Shown here one piece after another: positions 8,481 through 18,702 of a stretch of 64,000 nt of DNA; the stretch's first letter is position 1; every line of letters begins with the position of its first letter. The notes beneath the pieces were generated by a model, which had not been told where the DNA came from, made no database searches, and saw only the letters and a program-made list of their open reading frames with translations. The DNA is from Ruminococcus sp. YE71 (lineage in GTDB: Bacteria; Bacillota; Clostridia; Oscillospirales; Ruminococcaceae): positions 25,937 through 89,936 of the forward strand of contig NZ_FPIR01000004.1 in NCBI RefSeq assembly GCF_900119155.1. Direction: 5' to 3'. The translations under genes were made by a program, and so were the position numbers.

Positions 8481-9653
8481 ATGGGCCTGTTCGATTTTGA
8501 CAAGGTCATCTGTCCATACTGCTACAACAAATTCCCGAAGTCGCAGATAATGTGGCGCTGCAATTCGGGCAAGTGCATCCGTCCCGCTGCGCTTGAGGAA
8601 GACAGCGTCTACGCGGAATACCACAACATCACGAACCCTGCCGAGAAGCGCAAGCCGCATATCATCCCCGACCCGAAGCCAAAAAAAGGCTTTGTAAAGT
8701 GCGACAAGTGCGGCGACGACACCAATATGCAGATATGCCCTGTCTGCCACAGCGTTCTGCCGAAGACCGACGAGAATATCGTCATTTCGGTCATCGGCGT
8801 TCCCGGCTCGGGCAAGAGCTACTATGTCGGCACGCTGATAAGACAGCTGAGGCAGTACATGAGCGCTTTCGGCTGCTCGATAAAATTCACCACCGATGAA
8901 TCGCGCAGGATGTACGAGGACAGGTTCGAGACGCCGTTCAGCAAGCGCATCGTGCTGCCAAAAACAAAGCAGCCCGACGAGAACGCAAACATAGTCGGCG
9001 CGAATCTGCCGATACTCTGCGACATCACCGACGACAGGCTGAAAACAAGAACATTCACCTTCTTCGACGCGGCAGGCGAGAACTTCGAGAACGAGGCGAT
9101 AATGCGCTATGTCGCGCCTTACATCAGCCACTCGGCGGCGATAATACTGCTGCTCGACCCGACACAGATACCTGCCGTCGCCAACACCCTCGTTTCCGAG
9201 AACCCCAACGGCGTTTCGGGACGCAGGTCGGTGAACACGGTCAGCTACGAACAGGTGCTGAACAACACCGTCGAGGTCATCCACTCCCACCTGAAATCGA
9301 AGGGTCAGATAGACATCCCTCTGGCGGTGGGCTTCTCGAAGTGGGACCTTATCGAGAACTCCCCTACCCTGCGCCCCGACGGCGTTATCACCAACCCGAG
9401 CCCCCACTTCATGCGCGGCTTCTCGGAAGAGGACTGCGACAACGTGAGCAGCGAGGTCGAGGGTCTTCTGGCACACTGGGAGTGCCAGAACTTCGTGATG
9501 CTGGCAAGACAGCAGTTCAAGACGGTGAAGTTCTTCGGTTTCTCGGCGATAGGCGCGGACATAGAGACGGGCAGGAGCGTGCCGAACATCGTTTCAAAGC
9601 GCGTGGAAGACCCGTTCCTGTGGCTGCTGCATAAGAAGAAGATAATCATATGA
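8481..9653 (+). CDS. Soluble zinc-ribbon P-loop GTPase (double-GTPase 2-like)
   Basis: 390 residues, no membrane helix. The N-terminal ~90 residues hold two zinc ribbons (CPYCYNKF..; CDKCGDD..CPVCHSVL). A GTPase fold follows: Walker A GVPGSGKS (Lys112), a G3-like FFDAAGENFE, and a G4-like FSKWD in place of NKxD. The C-terminal FFGFSAIGAD resembles a G5 (SA) element. It shares the zinc-ribbon-before-GTPase architecture with the gene at 3637 but lacks its membrane part, so the two may act as a pair. AAGGAG before ATG 8481 supports this start over a longer frame running into the hairpin. It overlaps the ABC ATPase gene by ATGA, indicating translational coupling. Confidence 0.78.
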   Translation: MGLFDFDKVICPYCYNKFPKSQIMWRCNSGKCIRPAALEEDSVYAEYHNITNPAEKRKPHIIPDPKPKKGFVKCDKCGDDTNMQICPVCHSVLPKTDENIVISVIGVPGSGKSYYVGTLIRQLRQYMSAFGCSIKFTTDESRRMYEDRFETPFSKRIVLPKTKQPDENANIVGANLPILCDITDDRLKTRTFTFFDAAGENFENEAIMRYVAPYISHSAAIILLLDPTQIPAVANTLVSENPNGVSGRRSVNTVSYEQVLNNTVEVIHSHLKSKGQIDIPLAVGFSKWDLIENSPTLRPDGVITNPSPHFMRGFSEEDCDNVSSEVEGLLAHWECQNFVMLARQQFKTVKFFGFSAIGADIETGRSVPNIVSKRVEDPFLWLLHKKKIII

Positions 9654-10546
9654 CGGGCGAGACCGTGCTCAGGGCGTCGGGGCTGACCCTCGACATCGGG
9701 AAAAAGCGGGTGCTGGACGATATCGGCTTCGAGCTGAAAAAGGGCGGCATCTACGCGGTGGTCGGTCACAACGGCGCAGGAAAATCAACGCTGATACGCA
9801 CCCTTCTCGGGCTCGAACCGAAATACGGCGGAAGTATCACGCTCTTCGGCTCGGAGGATCTTTCCGCAGGCAGAAAACGCGTGGGCGCGATGCTCTCGGG
9901 GGACAAGCTGCCGCCGAAACAGACTGGTGAGCGCTATCTGAGGGAAATGTGTATGCTCTGCGGCTGCGACTGCGGCACGGAGATGTCACGGGTCTCGGCG
10001 CTTGCGGGGACGGACAGCTTTCTCGGGCAGAAGACAGGCGGCTACTCCTACGGGATGAAACAGCGGCTCTCGCTGGCAGGGGCACTCGTCGGAAGTCCAG
10101 ACGCGGTGTTCCTCGACGAACCTTTCAAGGGGCTTGACCCCGAAGCGTCGGGACAGCTGCAAATGACAGTCTCGGCACTGGCAAGAGAGGGCGTCACCAT
10201 AGTCGTTACCGACCATATACTGCACACGCTGATACAGCTGGGCTGCGAATTCCTCGTGCTGAACGGCGGCAGACTGACACACACCCTCACCTGCGCCGAC
10301 CTCGCACGCGACCCCCTGCCCGTAAAGCGCTTCACGCTCGGCAGCCGCGCCATGAACGACGAGACTTTCGCCGAGCGCTATCCCGACTTCTGCGGTATCG
10401 CGAGGGGGAGCTACGTTGACGTTATCGTGCCAAAGAACAAGGACGTTCCCGACAGCCTCATCGAGGGCTGCACGGAAGTCACACAGCACACCGCCGACAG
10501 CGAAGAGATGCTCATATGGTATATCAGCGGAAAGGACGCCACATGA
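9650..10546 (+). CDS. ABC transporter ATP-binding protein of the GTPase cluster
   Basis: 298 residues. All NBD motifs are present: Walker A GHNGAGKST (about 39-47), a signature region YSYGMKQRLSLAGAL (LSGGQ diverged to YSYGM, as in many ABC-2 exporters), Walker B AVFLDEP and H-loop VTDH. The last ~80 residues are a C-terminal extension of the type seen in drug or antibiotic ABC-2 exporters. It overlaps the GTPase gene before it and the permease gene after it, each by four bases, so one polycistronic message is likely. The cargo is unknown. I infer an export or membrane-perturbing module working with the GTPases. Confidence 0.88.
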   Translation: MTGETVLRASGLTLDIGKKRVLDDIGFELKKGGIYAVVGHNGAGKSTLIRTLLGLEPKYGGSITLFGSEDLSAGRKRVGAMLSGDKLPPKQTGERYLREMCMLCGCDCGTEMSRVSALAGTDSFLGQKTGGYSYGMKQRLSLAGALVGSPDAVFLDEPFKGLDPEASGQLQMTVSALAREGVTIVVTDHILHTLIQLGCEFLVLNGGRLTHTLTCADLARDPLPVKRFTLGSRAMNDETFAERYPDFCGIARGSYVDVIVPKNKDVPDSLIEGCTEVTQHTADSEEMLIWYISGKDAT

Positions 10547-11373
10547 AAAAGCTCACGAAAACGTATATTTATCGGGCTTTGTTCAGCCTGCGGTATGCAG
10601 AGCAGCTGATATTCGCGGCTCTGATGGCGGTGTTCGGGGCGGTGCTGGCAGGACAGCTCTCGAAGCTGATGCTTTCGGGGGAACTGCCGCAGGGAACGCT
10701 TGCGAGCTTCCGCACGGGCGGCGGCTACACACTCGGGGTCGTGCGTTTCGGCTCGGTGATGCAGCTGAGGATGATGCGCACGAAGGACTTCATCACGGGG
10801 CTGCTGTGTACCGAGGGTCTGCTTTCGGTGGCGGCGGTGGTCTGCGTGAAGAACGTCACCGATGTGCTTCGGTACGGCGGCGCGGCAAACGCGGTCAGCC
10901 GCGGTGCGAAGCGTCGGCAGGTGTTCGGGGCGATGTGCGTAACGAACATCATCGCTGTGCTCGGCATCGCGCTGGTGACACTTGCTGCCTTCACGGCGGC
11001 GTCGCGGATAACGGCAGGCTTTAAGGGCGGCGGCATCGCGGACCTTGAGGACGTGGGGATAATACTGCGTCAGCTGGTCGAACTGACGGCGTTTTCGGTC
11101 ATGTGTACGGCGGTCGCGGCGGCATACGGGAAGCCTTTGAGGGCGGCGATGACGCTGCTGGGGGCGGTGCTTGTACTGCCGACGGCGTTCGGGTACATGA
11201 GGATCATGTACGGAACGGACTTCGGGCTGCCGAAGGTGATAAGTTTTGTGAGGATGCTGCAAAGCGGAATGTTATTGCCGAATATCGGTGATGTGATAGC
11301 CGCAGCAGGAATGGCAGCAATATCAGTACTCGCAGGAATAACGATAATGAACAGAAAACGCATAGATATATAA
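10543..11373 (+). CDS. ABC-2-like membrane permease
   Basis: 276 residues with about six hydrophobic helices (clear ones at about 22-42, 83-105, 140-165, 190-212, 215-235 and 250-270). There is no recognisable enzymatic motif. It has the size and helix count of ABC-2 exporter permeases and starts in the ATGA overlap with the ATPase gene, preceded by AAAGGA, so it is almost certainly the membrane partner of that ATPase. The substrate cannot be inferred. The final residues (IMNRKRIDI) are basic, consistent with a cytoplasmic C-terminus. Confidence 0.78.
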   Translation: MKKLTKTYIYRALFSLRYAEQLIFAALMAVFGAVLAGQLSKLMLSGELPQGTLASFRTGGGYTLGVVRFGSVMQLRMMRTKDFITGLLCTEGLLSVAAVVCVKNVTDVLRYGGAANAVSRGAKRRQVFGAMCVTNIIAVLGIALVTLAAFTAASRITAGFKGGGIADLEDVGIILRQLVELTAFSVMCTAVAAAYGKPLRAAMTLLGAVLVLPTAFGYMRIMYGTDFGLPKVISFVRMLQSGMLLPNIGDVIAAAGMAAISVLAGITIMNRKRIDI

Positions 11374-11678
11374 GCATACCCCTCGTCCTCGCCGGAGATC
11401 AGGCGGGTCAATGCGCCCCGCCTTAGCTTCGCACGGCTACGCGCTTGGCAGGATATGGGACGGCAGCCCAAAAACAAATGAAGCTGACCCCTCAAAATGA
11501 GAAGTCATCTCCGACAAACATTACCTCACCAAAAGCCGCAGACACACCTCTGAAGAAAGTCGAAAAGCGGGCAGTGTGGGACAACGTCCACCACAACAAG
11601 ACCCACACAAACCAAAAAATCAAAACACAAAAAACCACACACCAACAGAACTCCCCCAGAAAAGAAAGGATGGTAACT
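11374..11678. other. 305-bp intergenic stretch with a repeat fragment
   Basis: Contains one copy of the 20-bp motif CCGCCTTAGCTTCGCACGGC (11418-11437), also found inside repeats R4 and R6, followed by an A/C-rich, G-poor stretch up to the ribosome site. I see no convincing promoter or terminator, so read-through from the ABC genes into the GAP1-like gene is possible. Confidence 0.5.
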
Positions 11679-14429
11679 ATGTCTATCGAACAGTCTATTT
11701 TCACTTGCTGCCGTGCCCGACGCGAAACGGGTACAACAGGCTTCGGTTACTACTCCGTGACCGAGGGAATGGACGAGCTTCGCCGCAACAGCCCCGAGCT
11801 CTCCATGCTCTCGAACAACTACTCCGCACCGAGAAATCAGGAACTCTGGTGGTCGCAGGAAAGCGACGAGACTCAGCGCGACGCCGAAGAGACCGAGGCG
11901 ATAAAAAAACATCACCCCGTTTCCTTCGGCTACCGCGTCATCGAGACCGAAGGCGTGAAAAAGGCTGTGTTCACCTACGGAAAGAACCTCGGCAGAGATA
12001 TCGAGGGCTTCCGACCCGGCAACATCATGGTCAATACCGTGGCAGCCGACCTCGGCGACGTGACAGCTTACCCCTTTGAATACTTCGGCAGCCCCGAGAT
12101 ATTCACCGACTACGACCGCAGCTTCTTCGTGAACGCGCCCGATACCCCCGCCGACCTGCTCGACAGACCCGAGACCCTACACACGGGCGGCAGGATAACA
12201 CAGGACGACGTGGTCAGATTCATGAACGAGGACGAGCGCAGGACAGACCTCATGCTGTCGATGGTGCAGTTCGTCCTCGACCGCTCCGACCCCGACAAGA
12301 CTTCGAGACAGGTCATGATCTGCGACCGTATGGAGAATATCATCTACTGGGCAGCCGCAGTCTCCCTCGTGTTCCCTCTTGAGATCGCAAAGCAGTTCTC
12401 GTTCTCCACCTACTCGTTCCTCGGCAGCGCCGATTCAAGCTCGGTCAGCCTTGAGGATGTGATGCTCTGCGGCGTCTACTCGTCAGCTGTCAACGGCGAC
12501 GAACCCGACCCGCGCTCCACAAACTACGACTACGAATTTGAAGCCGAAAGGATAGAATCCGCACTCTTCGACTTCGAGCACGACTTCTTCACCGAAGCCG
12601 ATATGCATAACAACGCCTTCATGATGATAGTCCGCAGCGCTATGTCGGGCAACTTTGAACAGCTCGACGAGTTCAAGCGGTTCATTATGGAAAAGACCGA
12701 CTGCCGCACCATCGGCAACGACTACGCACGGGGATGCGGCTGCTTCCTCATCGCGAAGATGCGCCGCCAGCAGAGCCTTGCTTACCTCGCCGACGCTCAC
12801 TACTTTGCGAAGAAATACATGGGCGCGGACGCCATCCGCACCATCACGGGGATAGCCTACTCCTGCTCCCTCGACAAGGGCGAGATGTCACGATACTTCG
12901 ACGACATCATCGAGCTGTCGAGAAGCTGCGCCGACGGCAGCAGCGAGGACAGAAAGTTCGTGTACGCACACTGCCTGCACTTTATCCGTGAGGCATTCCT
13001 GTCACAGACCCTCTCGCGGGAGGAATATCTCTCCGCAAGCGACAGCATAAAGTCGATATTCGAGGAACACCGCGACAGCTTTGAACAGGCGTTCATAGGC
13101 TCCCTCGACAGCGAAGTGATAAGTGAACAGCTAAAGACCATCACGAAAAAATGGGTGCTGATGCACCTTGCGGAACTTCTCTGCCGCGACGCCGCCGCTT
13201 CGGGGAAAGACCTCTACAGCCGCGACTGCGCACTCATGCTGTCGGCAGTGTACCGCGCAGTGCTCTCCGAGACCGCTGAACGCGCTGCACTGATAAGCAC
13301 CTTCGCGAAGATGTTCGGTTCGCTCTCCGATTCGCTGAAACTCTACGACTTGCTGCTTGCCAAGTCCGCAAACGACAGCGAGGTCACGGACGACCTGATG
13401 TACTCTCTTGCCGAGCTTGCCGTTAGTTCCGACCTCGGCGGATTCAGGGAGATATACGGCTTCATGTCCGAAAGCCCCTTCCGCGATCAGTTTTTCACCG
13501 CCTGCTCCGATCTGGCAGACAGCCTTGACTCTGCGCTGGAGATGTTCAACGATATGCTGGAGACTTCGGAGAACTACGCTTACTACCTGAGGGAGATGTG
13601 CGGCAGACTTCTCGACCTGACCGAGAACGACGACTGCGAGACACAGATAAACGGCATCTACCGCGTGTTCCTCTTCGCCGAGAGCAGCGACGCCTTCGGC
13701 GTGTGCGGCACAGACCTCTGCATCGAGTTCTGCAACACGCTGTACAACAAGGGCTGCTGGTACAGGATAAGCGACGACTCGGCGGCGATACTGCGTGAAC
13801 TCATAGAGGGCAGCGGCAGCGACCATTTCGTGGCGGACAGCGCGGCTCACAACATCTTCGTGATGTACTATATAACGAAGTTCGCCGAGACTGCCGACGA
13901 GAGCCTGATACCCTTCCCGGCCGACAAAGTGGGATTCCTCGATCTGTCGCTGATACACGAGGATGAATACGACGACGTGGTGAAAGAGATAGCCCACGCC
14001 TTCGCACGGAGGAGCATCGCGACGGGTTCGGCAGTGGATGTGCGCTACGACCTGTTCATAGATGTACACGCACAGCCCCATCCGGGGATAATAGAGCGCG
14101 TGGCAGTACTGTGGCTGAGAGAGATAATGAAAGCCGCACCGAAAGACTGCCGCGTGAGACTTACGGCTCACATACTCGCGATAATGCACGTTGATTGCAG
14201 CGTGGACTTCGTGAAAATGGGGGAGGAGCTGTACGCAAACAAGATAAAATCGGCAGATGTGATCCGCTGCTTTGAAGACAGTGACATCTTGCGGTTCATA
14301 AAGGACTGCGGCGGCAGCGAAAAGGAACTGCAAAGGACGGCTTCGGACCTTGCGTCGGGCTGTGAAAAAGCAAAACAGAGCGGAAGCGTGCTCGGTAATC
14401 TGTTCTCACGCTTCGGAAGGAAGGGGTAG
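11679..14429 (+). CDS. GAP1-like GTPase-associated protein
   Basis: 916 residues, cytoplasmic. The N-terminal ~230 residues begin 'MSIEQSIFTCCRARRETG' then 'GFGYYSVTEGMDEL' and continue with an alpha/beta pattern. This recalls the N-terminal domain of GTPase-associated protein 1 (GAP1), predicted to accompany double-GTPases in conflict systems. The remaining ~680 residues are alpha-helical, with many short acidic helices, and could form a solenoid scaffold. I recognise no catalytic motif. AAAGGATGG before ATG 11679 selects this start over a longer frame with an unusual A/C-rich composition. It is followed one base later by the lectin-like gene. The family call is from pattern memory and needs a profile search. 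Confidence 0.6.
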   Translation: MSIEQSIFTCCRARRETGTTGFGYYSVTEGMDELRRNSPELSMLSNNYSAPRNQELWWSQESDETQRDAEETEAIKKHHPVSFGYRVIETEGVKKAVFTYGKNLGRDIEGFRPGNIMVNTVAADLGDVTAYPFEYFGSPEIFTDYDRSFFVNAPDTPADLLDRPETLHTGGRITQDDVVRFMNEDERRTDLMLSMVQFVLDRSDPDKTSRQVMICDRMENIIYWAAAVSLVFPLEIAKQFSFSTYSFLGSADSSSVSLEDVMLCGVYSSAVNGDEPDPRSTNYDYEFEAERIESALFDFEHDFFTEADMHNNAFMMIVRSAMSGNFEQLDEFKRFIMEKTDCRTIGNDYARGCGCFLIAKMRRQQSLAYLADAHYFAKKYMGADAIRTITGIAYSCSLDKGEMSRYFDDIIELSRSCADGSSEDRKFVYAHCLHFIREAFLSQTLSREEYLSASDSIKSIFEEHRDSFEQAFIGSLDSEVISEQLKTITKKWVLMHLAELLCRDAAASGKDLYSRDCALMLSAVYRAVLSETAERAALISTFAKMFGSLSDSLKLYDLLLAKSANDSEVTDDLMYSLAELAVSSDLGGFREIYGFMSESPFRDQFFTACSDLADSLDSALEMFNDMLETSENYAYYLREMCGRLLDLTENDDCETQINGIYRVFLFAESSDAFGVCGTDLCIEFCNTLYNKGCWYRISDDSAAILRELIEGSGSDHFVADSAAHNIFVMYYITKFAETADESLIPFPADKVGFLDLSLIHEDEYDDVVKEIAHAFARRSIATGSAVDVRYDLFIDVHAQPHPGIIERVAVLWLREIMKAAPKDCRVRLTAHILAIMHVDCSVDFVKMGEELYANKIKSADVIRCFEDSDILRFIKDCGGSEKELQRTASDLASGCEKAKQSGSVLGNLFSRFGRKG

Positions 14430-14430
14430 G

Positions 14431-15765
14431 ATGAACAGGTATTTGCGGACAGCAGTGCTGACGGTCCTTATCGGGCTCTCGGTGCTGTTCACGGGGAATA
14501 TCACGGCTTCCGCGCTGACGGTAGTCCCCGATTCTGCAACCCGTATCGGTTCTCACTGGTACAAGATATACAGCGATGTCCCCGCAGATTCTTCGCCAAA
14601 AGGCAAGGCTCTGGAGCTGTGCAAACAGCGCGGCGGACACATCGCTTATATAGAGGATGCTTCGGAACATCAGCTTGTACTGAATATGATAGCCAACAGC
14701 GGGATAAACGGCGATGTGTGCCTGGAGTTCGAGCCGATGTACGCCGAACTGAACGACCTGACGATAAAGTACGATGATAAAGACAGGGCGTTCAGCAATT
14801 ACGACGTCAAGACGATGGGCGAATACTTCATCTACGTCTGCGAATGGGACGAGGGAAACAAGTCCTCGGAATTCAAGACAGACTTCGGCAAAAAGCTCAT
14901 TCCCGACAAGACAAAGAGCTTCGGCAGCAGTCAGTACAAGGTATTCGGCTACGGGCTCTCATATTCGGACGCTGCGCTGTTCTGCCACGCCATCGGCGGT
15001 CACCTCGTTTCGATAGACAGCGAGGAAGAGAACAAGTTCGTCACCAAGCTCATCAAGGATGACGACAGCAGCAGGTCGATGTTCTGGATAGGCACGCGCT
15101 ACGACGGCTCGATCGGCAAATGGTGCGCCCCCGACGGTACCCCGTCCGATTACACCGACTGGAGCTCGGGGGAACCCACAAACTACCTGAACGGCGCGAA
15201 TTTCACCGTCATCAACCGCAGCGTGGGGCTGTTCGACAAATACAAATGGGTGGCCGAGTTCAATGACGGCTTCGTGGGCAGCGACCTGAAGGAATCGAGC
15301 GCCTGCTACGGTTTCGTCTGCGAATGGGAACCGGTCTGCGGCGGCGAGCGGTACTTTCACGGCAGCACCGAAAGGACCGCCACCGAGAGGCCGAACTGCA
15401 TCACCGAGGGAAAGATCTCGGTGGTCTGCAAGGACTGCGGCGAGACCCTTGAGGTCATCCACATCCCGAAAGATCCGCATAAATACCGCATCACAGGCGT
15501 GGTGAAGAACATAAAGGTCGTGGGACTGACGGTCCGCGAATGCTCGGTATGCGGCGACCGCACCTTCGACATCGACTGGAAGAAGATATGGTTCGAGCCG
15601 CTGATACTTCTGGCGGCGGCTGTGACTTCCGCGGCGTTCATATCGGCATATGCCGACTACAGGCGCGAACACGGCTCGGGAGCACCGCCGATGTGGGCGC
15701 TTCTGCTCGCGTTTGCGATGATAGCGGCGGCGGCTCTGACGGCATACCTCATCTTCATAAAATAG
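14431..15765 (+). CDS. C-type-lectin-like secreted/membrane protein with zinc-ribbon-like segment
   Basis: 444 residues. A signal peptide (about 1-33, ending TASA-LT) leads to an extracytoplasmic region with two C-type-lectin-like units. The first is degenerate (about 40-150). The second (about 165-305) has the family hallmarks 'YSDAALFCHAIGGHLVSI', 'MFWIGTRYDG', DWSSGEPTNY and 'CYGFVCEWE'. A cysteine pair motif follows (CKDCGETL..CSVCGDR), then two closely spaced transmembrane helices (about 385-405 and 420-442). It begins one base after the GAP1-like stop with a GGAAGGAAGGGG ribosome site, so it is co-transcribed. Inference: a surface sensor or effector-contact protein of the cluster. Confidence 0.75.
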   Translation: MNRYLRTAVLTVLIGLSVLFTGNITASALTVVPDSATRIGSHWYKIYSDVPADSSPKGKALELCKQRGGHIAYIEDASEHQLVLNMIANSGINGDVCLEFEPMYAELNDLTIKYDDKDRAFSNYDVKTMGEYFIYVCEWDEGNKSSEFKTDFGKKLIPDKTKSFGSSQYKVFGYGLSYSDAALFCHAIGGHLVSIDSEEENKFVTKLIKDDDSSRSMFWIGTRYDGSIGKWCAPDGTPSDYTDWSSGEPTNYLNGANFTVINRSVGLFDKYKWVAEFNDGFVGSDLKESSACYGFVCEWEPVCGGERYFHGSTERTATERPNCITEGKISVVCKDCGETLEVIHIPKDPHKYRITGVVKNIKVVGLTVRECSVCGDRTFDIDWKKIWFEPLILLAAAVTSAAFISAYADYRREHGSGAPPMWALLLAFAMIAAAALTAYLIFIK

Positions 15766-15834
15766 GTGGAAAACACCTTGGATGAAAGCATATTCATATT
15801 TTCGGAAATATACAGAATCTTCAAAATTTATTAA

Positions 15835-15863
15835 TTGACATTTTCCCCATAAGAGAGTATAAT
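15835..15863 (+). promoter_or_regulatory. SigA promoter of guaB
   Basis: TTGACA (15835-15840) and TATAAT (15858-15863), 17-bp spacer: a perfect consensus. The leader to the ATG at 15930 is about 60 nt and A/T-rich. I see no purine riboswitch in it. Confidence 0.85.
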
Positions 15864-15908
15864 TTTTAAAATATAATAGGTATCAATTAATCATACGGCG
15901 AAAAATGA

Positions 15909-17405
<1,497 letters not shown>

Positions 17406-17418
17406 TCTGACTATGATC

Positions 17419-17459
17419 ATCCCGATTTGTGTTGCCTGCAATACAAGTCGGGATTTTTT
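17419..17459 (+). terminator. Intrinsic terminator of guaB
   Basis: Inverted arms ATCCCGATTTGT and ACAAGTCGGGAT flank a short loop and are followed by TTTTTT, 13 bp after the guaB stop. Confidence 0.85.
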
Positions 17460-17478
17460 GCTGCTGTCTGCGGAATTG

Positions 17479-17560
17479 CCGTGGGAGAACCTTCCGAAGA
17501 CTTTTAATATGTTGACAGATAGATGTATTCGGGAAGACAGACTCTCGCCGCTATATGTGT
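17479..17560. repeat. Degenerate fragment of the MITE-like repeat (R8)
   Basis: Contains AGAACCTTCCGAAGACTTTT then AATATGTTGACAG and GGGAAGACAG, matching the end module and adjacent inner module of copies R4 and R5 with several mismatches. It lacks the hairpin partner and the other end, so it looks like a decayed remnant. Confidence 0.45.
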
Positions 17561-17585
17561 GATCCGCAGTCCTGCTGATTCCAAA

Positions 17586-17618
17586 AAAGGCACTTCCGGT
17601 ATTTCCGAAAGTGCCTTT
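17586..17618 (-). terminator. Intrinsic terminator of the M23 peptidase gene
   Basis: AAAGGCACTT and AAGTGCCTTT form the arms; on the minus strand the stem is followed by TTTTTT. It sits 3 bp past the stop. The same arm sequence recurs in the terminators near 26.65, 28.86 and 42.45 kb. Confidence 0.85.
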
Positions 17619-17621
17619 CTG

Positions 17622-18335
17622 TTACTTCGAGGACGGGTTGATATAGTTTACGGGGTCGATCCACTCGCCGTTCTTTTTCAGCCCGAAGTGCAGGTGCGAC
17701 GCCATAGCAGCTTCGATCTCGGCGCTGTCACCCACCGCGCCTATCGTCTGCCCTGCCTGAACGCTGTCGCCCTCTTTGACCGCGACCCCCGACGAGAGGT
17801 TGTAGTAATACCCCATCAGTCCGCTGCCGTGGTCGATGATGACCGTGTTGCCCCACAGCGGGTCTTCGGCGACGGCTGTCACCTCGCCGCGGTTCATGGC
17901 ACGGACGGGAGTTCCGCGCTCGGCTGCGATGTCAACGCCATCATGAGTCTTCCAGATGCCGAGAGTCTCGCTCTTGACCAGCTCGCCGCCCGAAAAAGGC
18001 TGTAAGATCTCGCCGTTCACGGGCATGACGTTGGGCTGTGTTTTGACCTCAAGAGGCGGCTCGGAGCTCGAATCCTCCTGCGAACTGCTGTCGGAAGGCT
18101 TGTCCTTCGCGACCCCCGTCTGTTTCAGGTCGGTAGGCAGCGTGTCGGGGATGCTGACATCGAGCGGTTCGGCTGAACCGATGTTCAGATCGTAGCTTTC
18201 CCCCGCAGTCTTCACCGCCTTGGAATAGGCTGTCACGCCTGCCCCGACCGTCGCCACGAGCGCAGCCGATAAGGCGATGTACGCGCCCTTACTGCCGATA
18301 AGTTTTGCCATTTTTGTGTCCTTGAGTGATCTCAT
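17622..18335 (-). CDS. Membrane-anchored M23 (LytM) peptidase, SpoIIQ-like
   Basis: 237 residues. One N-terminal helix (about 15-38) is followed by a Ser/Asp/Glu-rich linker and an M23 metallopeptidase domain (about 100-232). The zinc ligands look intact: His and Asp of HDGVD, and the HLH of SHLHFGL, so peptidoglycan endopeptidase activity is possible. The architecture matches SpoIIQ-like and other cell-envelope M23 proteins. I chose the ATG at 18335 over one seven codons upstream because AAAGGAACGG lies 8-12 bp before it. Upstream is a possible SigE-type promoter, which fits a sporulation role but does not prove it. Confidence 0.82.
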   Translation of the reverse strand: MRSLKDTKMAKLIGSKGAYIALSAALVATVGAGVTAYSKAVKTAGESYDLNIGSAEPLDVSIPDTLPTDLKQTGVAKDKPSDSSSQEDSSSEPPLEVKTQPNVMPVNGEILQPFSGGELVKSETLGIWKTHDGVDIAAERGTPVRAMNRGEVTAVAEDPLWGNTVIIDHGSGLMGYYYNLSSGVAVKEGDSVQAGQTIGAVGDSAEIEAAMASHLHFGLKKNGEWIDPVNYINPSSK

Positions 18336-18381
18336 TTCAGTCACCGTTCCTTTCATGTCACACGTTTAAGTGCTTTCGGAA

Positions 18382-18411
18382 ATAGTATGGACACAGAAGA
18401 GAAATATATTC
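18382..18411 (-). promoter_or_regulatory. Possible SigE-type promoter of the M23 gene
   Basis: On the minus strand, GAATATA (18411-18405) and CATACTAT (18389-18382) with a 15-bp spacer resemble the SigE pattern (ATATT-type -35, CATAnnnT -10). No good SigA promoter is visible in this interval on that strand. Confidence 0.4.
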
Positions 18412-18600
18412 AGCATCTGGCAGGAAAATTCGCAAAAATTGACTGCCCAAAACCCGCTTATATCGCCCTTCATGATACGTTATATCCTATGGGAATAGTA
18501 CTGTTTTTCGCATTATCTACAAGGTGAATGCGGAATTATTGTTCAAATCGACGTTTTTTTAAAAAAATTTGGATATAAATGAAAAAATGTATTTTTCCAC

Positions 18601-18629
18601 TTGAATTATAAAGATTTGTGTTGTATAAT
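18601..18629 (+). promoter_or_regulatory. SigA promoter of the hydrogenase operon
   Basis: TTGAAT (18601-18606) and TATAAT (18624-18629), 17-bp spacer. The transcript leader to the ATG at 18703 is about 65-70 nt and contains a palindrome. Confidence 0.8.
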
Positions 18630-18661
18630 TAGTTATATGCTATATTCTATATAAGTATGTC

Positions 18662-18678
18662 TTACTTAGCATAAGTAA
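18662..18678 (+). promoter_or_regulatory. Perfect 17-bp palindrome in the hydrogenase leader
   Basis: TTACTTAGCATAAGTAA has 7-bp arms around GCA. It lies about 30 bp downstream of the predicted start site and 7 bp before the ribosome site. It could be an operator for a redox or metabolic repressor, or an mRNA hairpin. It does not match the Rex consensus (TTGTTAAnnnnnnTTAACAA) well. Confidence 0.45.
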
Positions 18679-18702
18679 CTTAACTAACAGGAGGTTGGTG
18701 CT

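Noticed and set aside
3637..15765. Prophage or integrated element containing the GTPase cluster
   Set aside because: No integrase, terminase, portal, attachment repeat or tRNA boundary; codon usage resembles the flanking genes and housekeeping genes lie on both sides.
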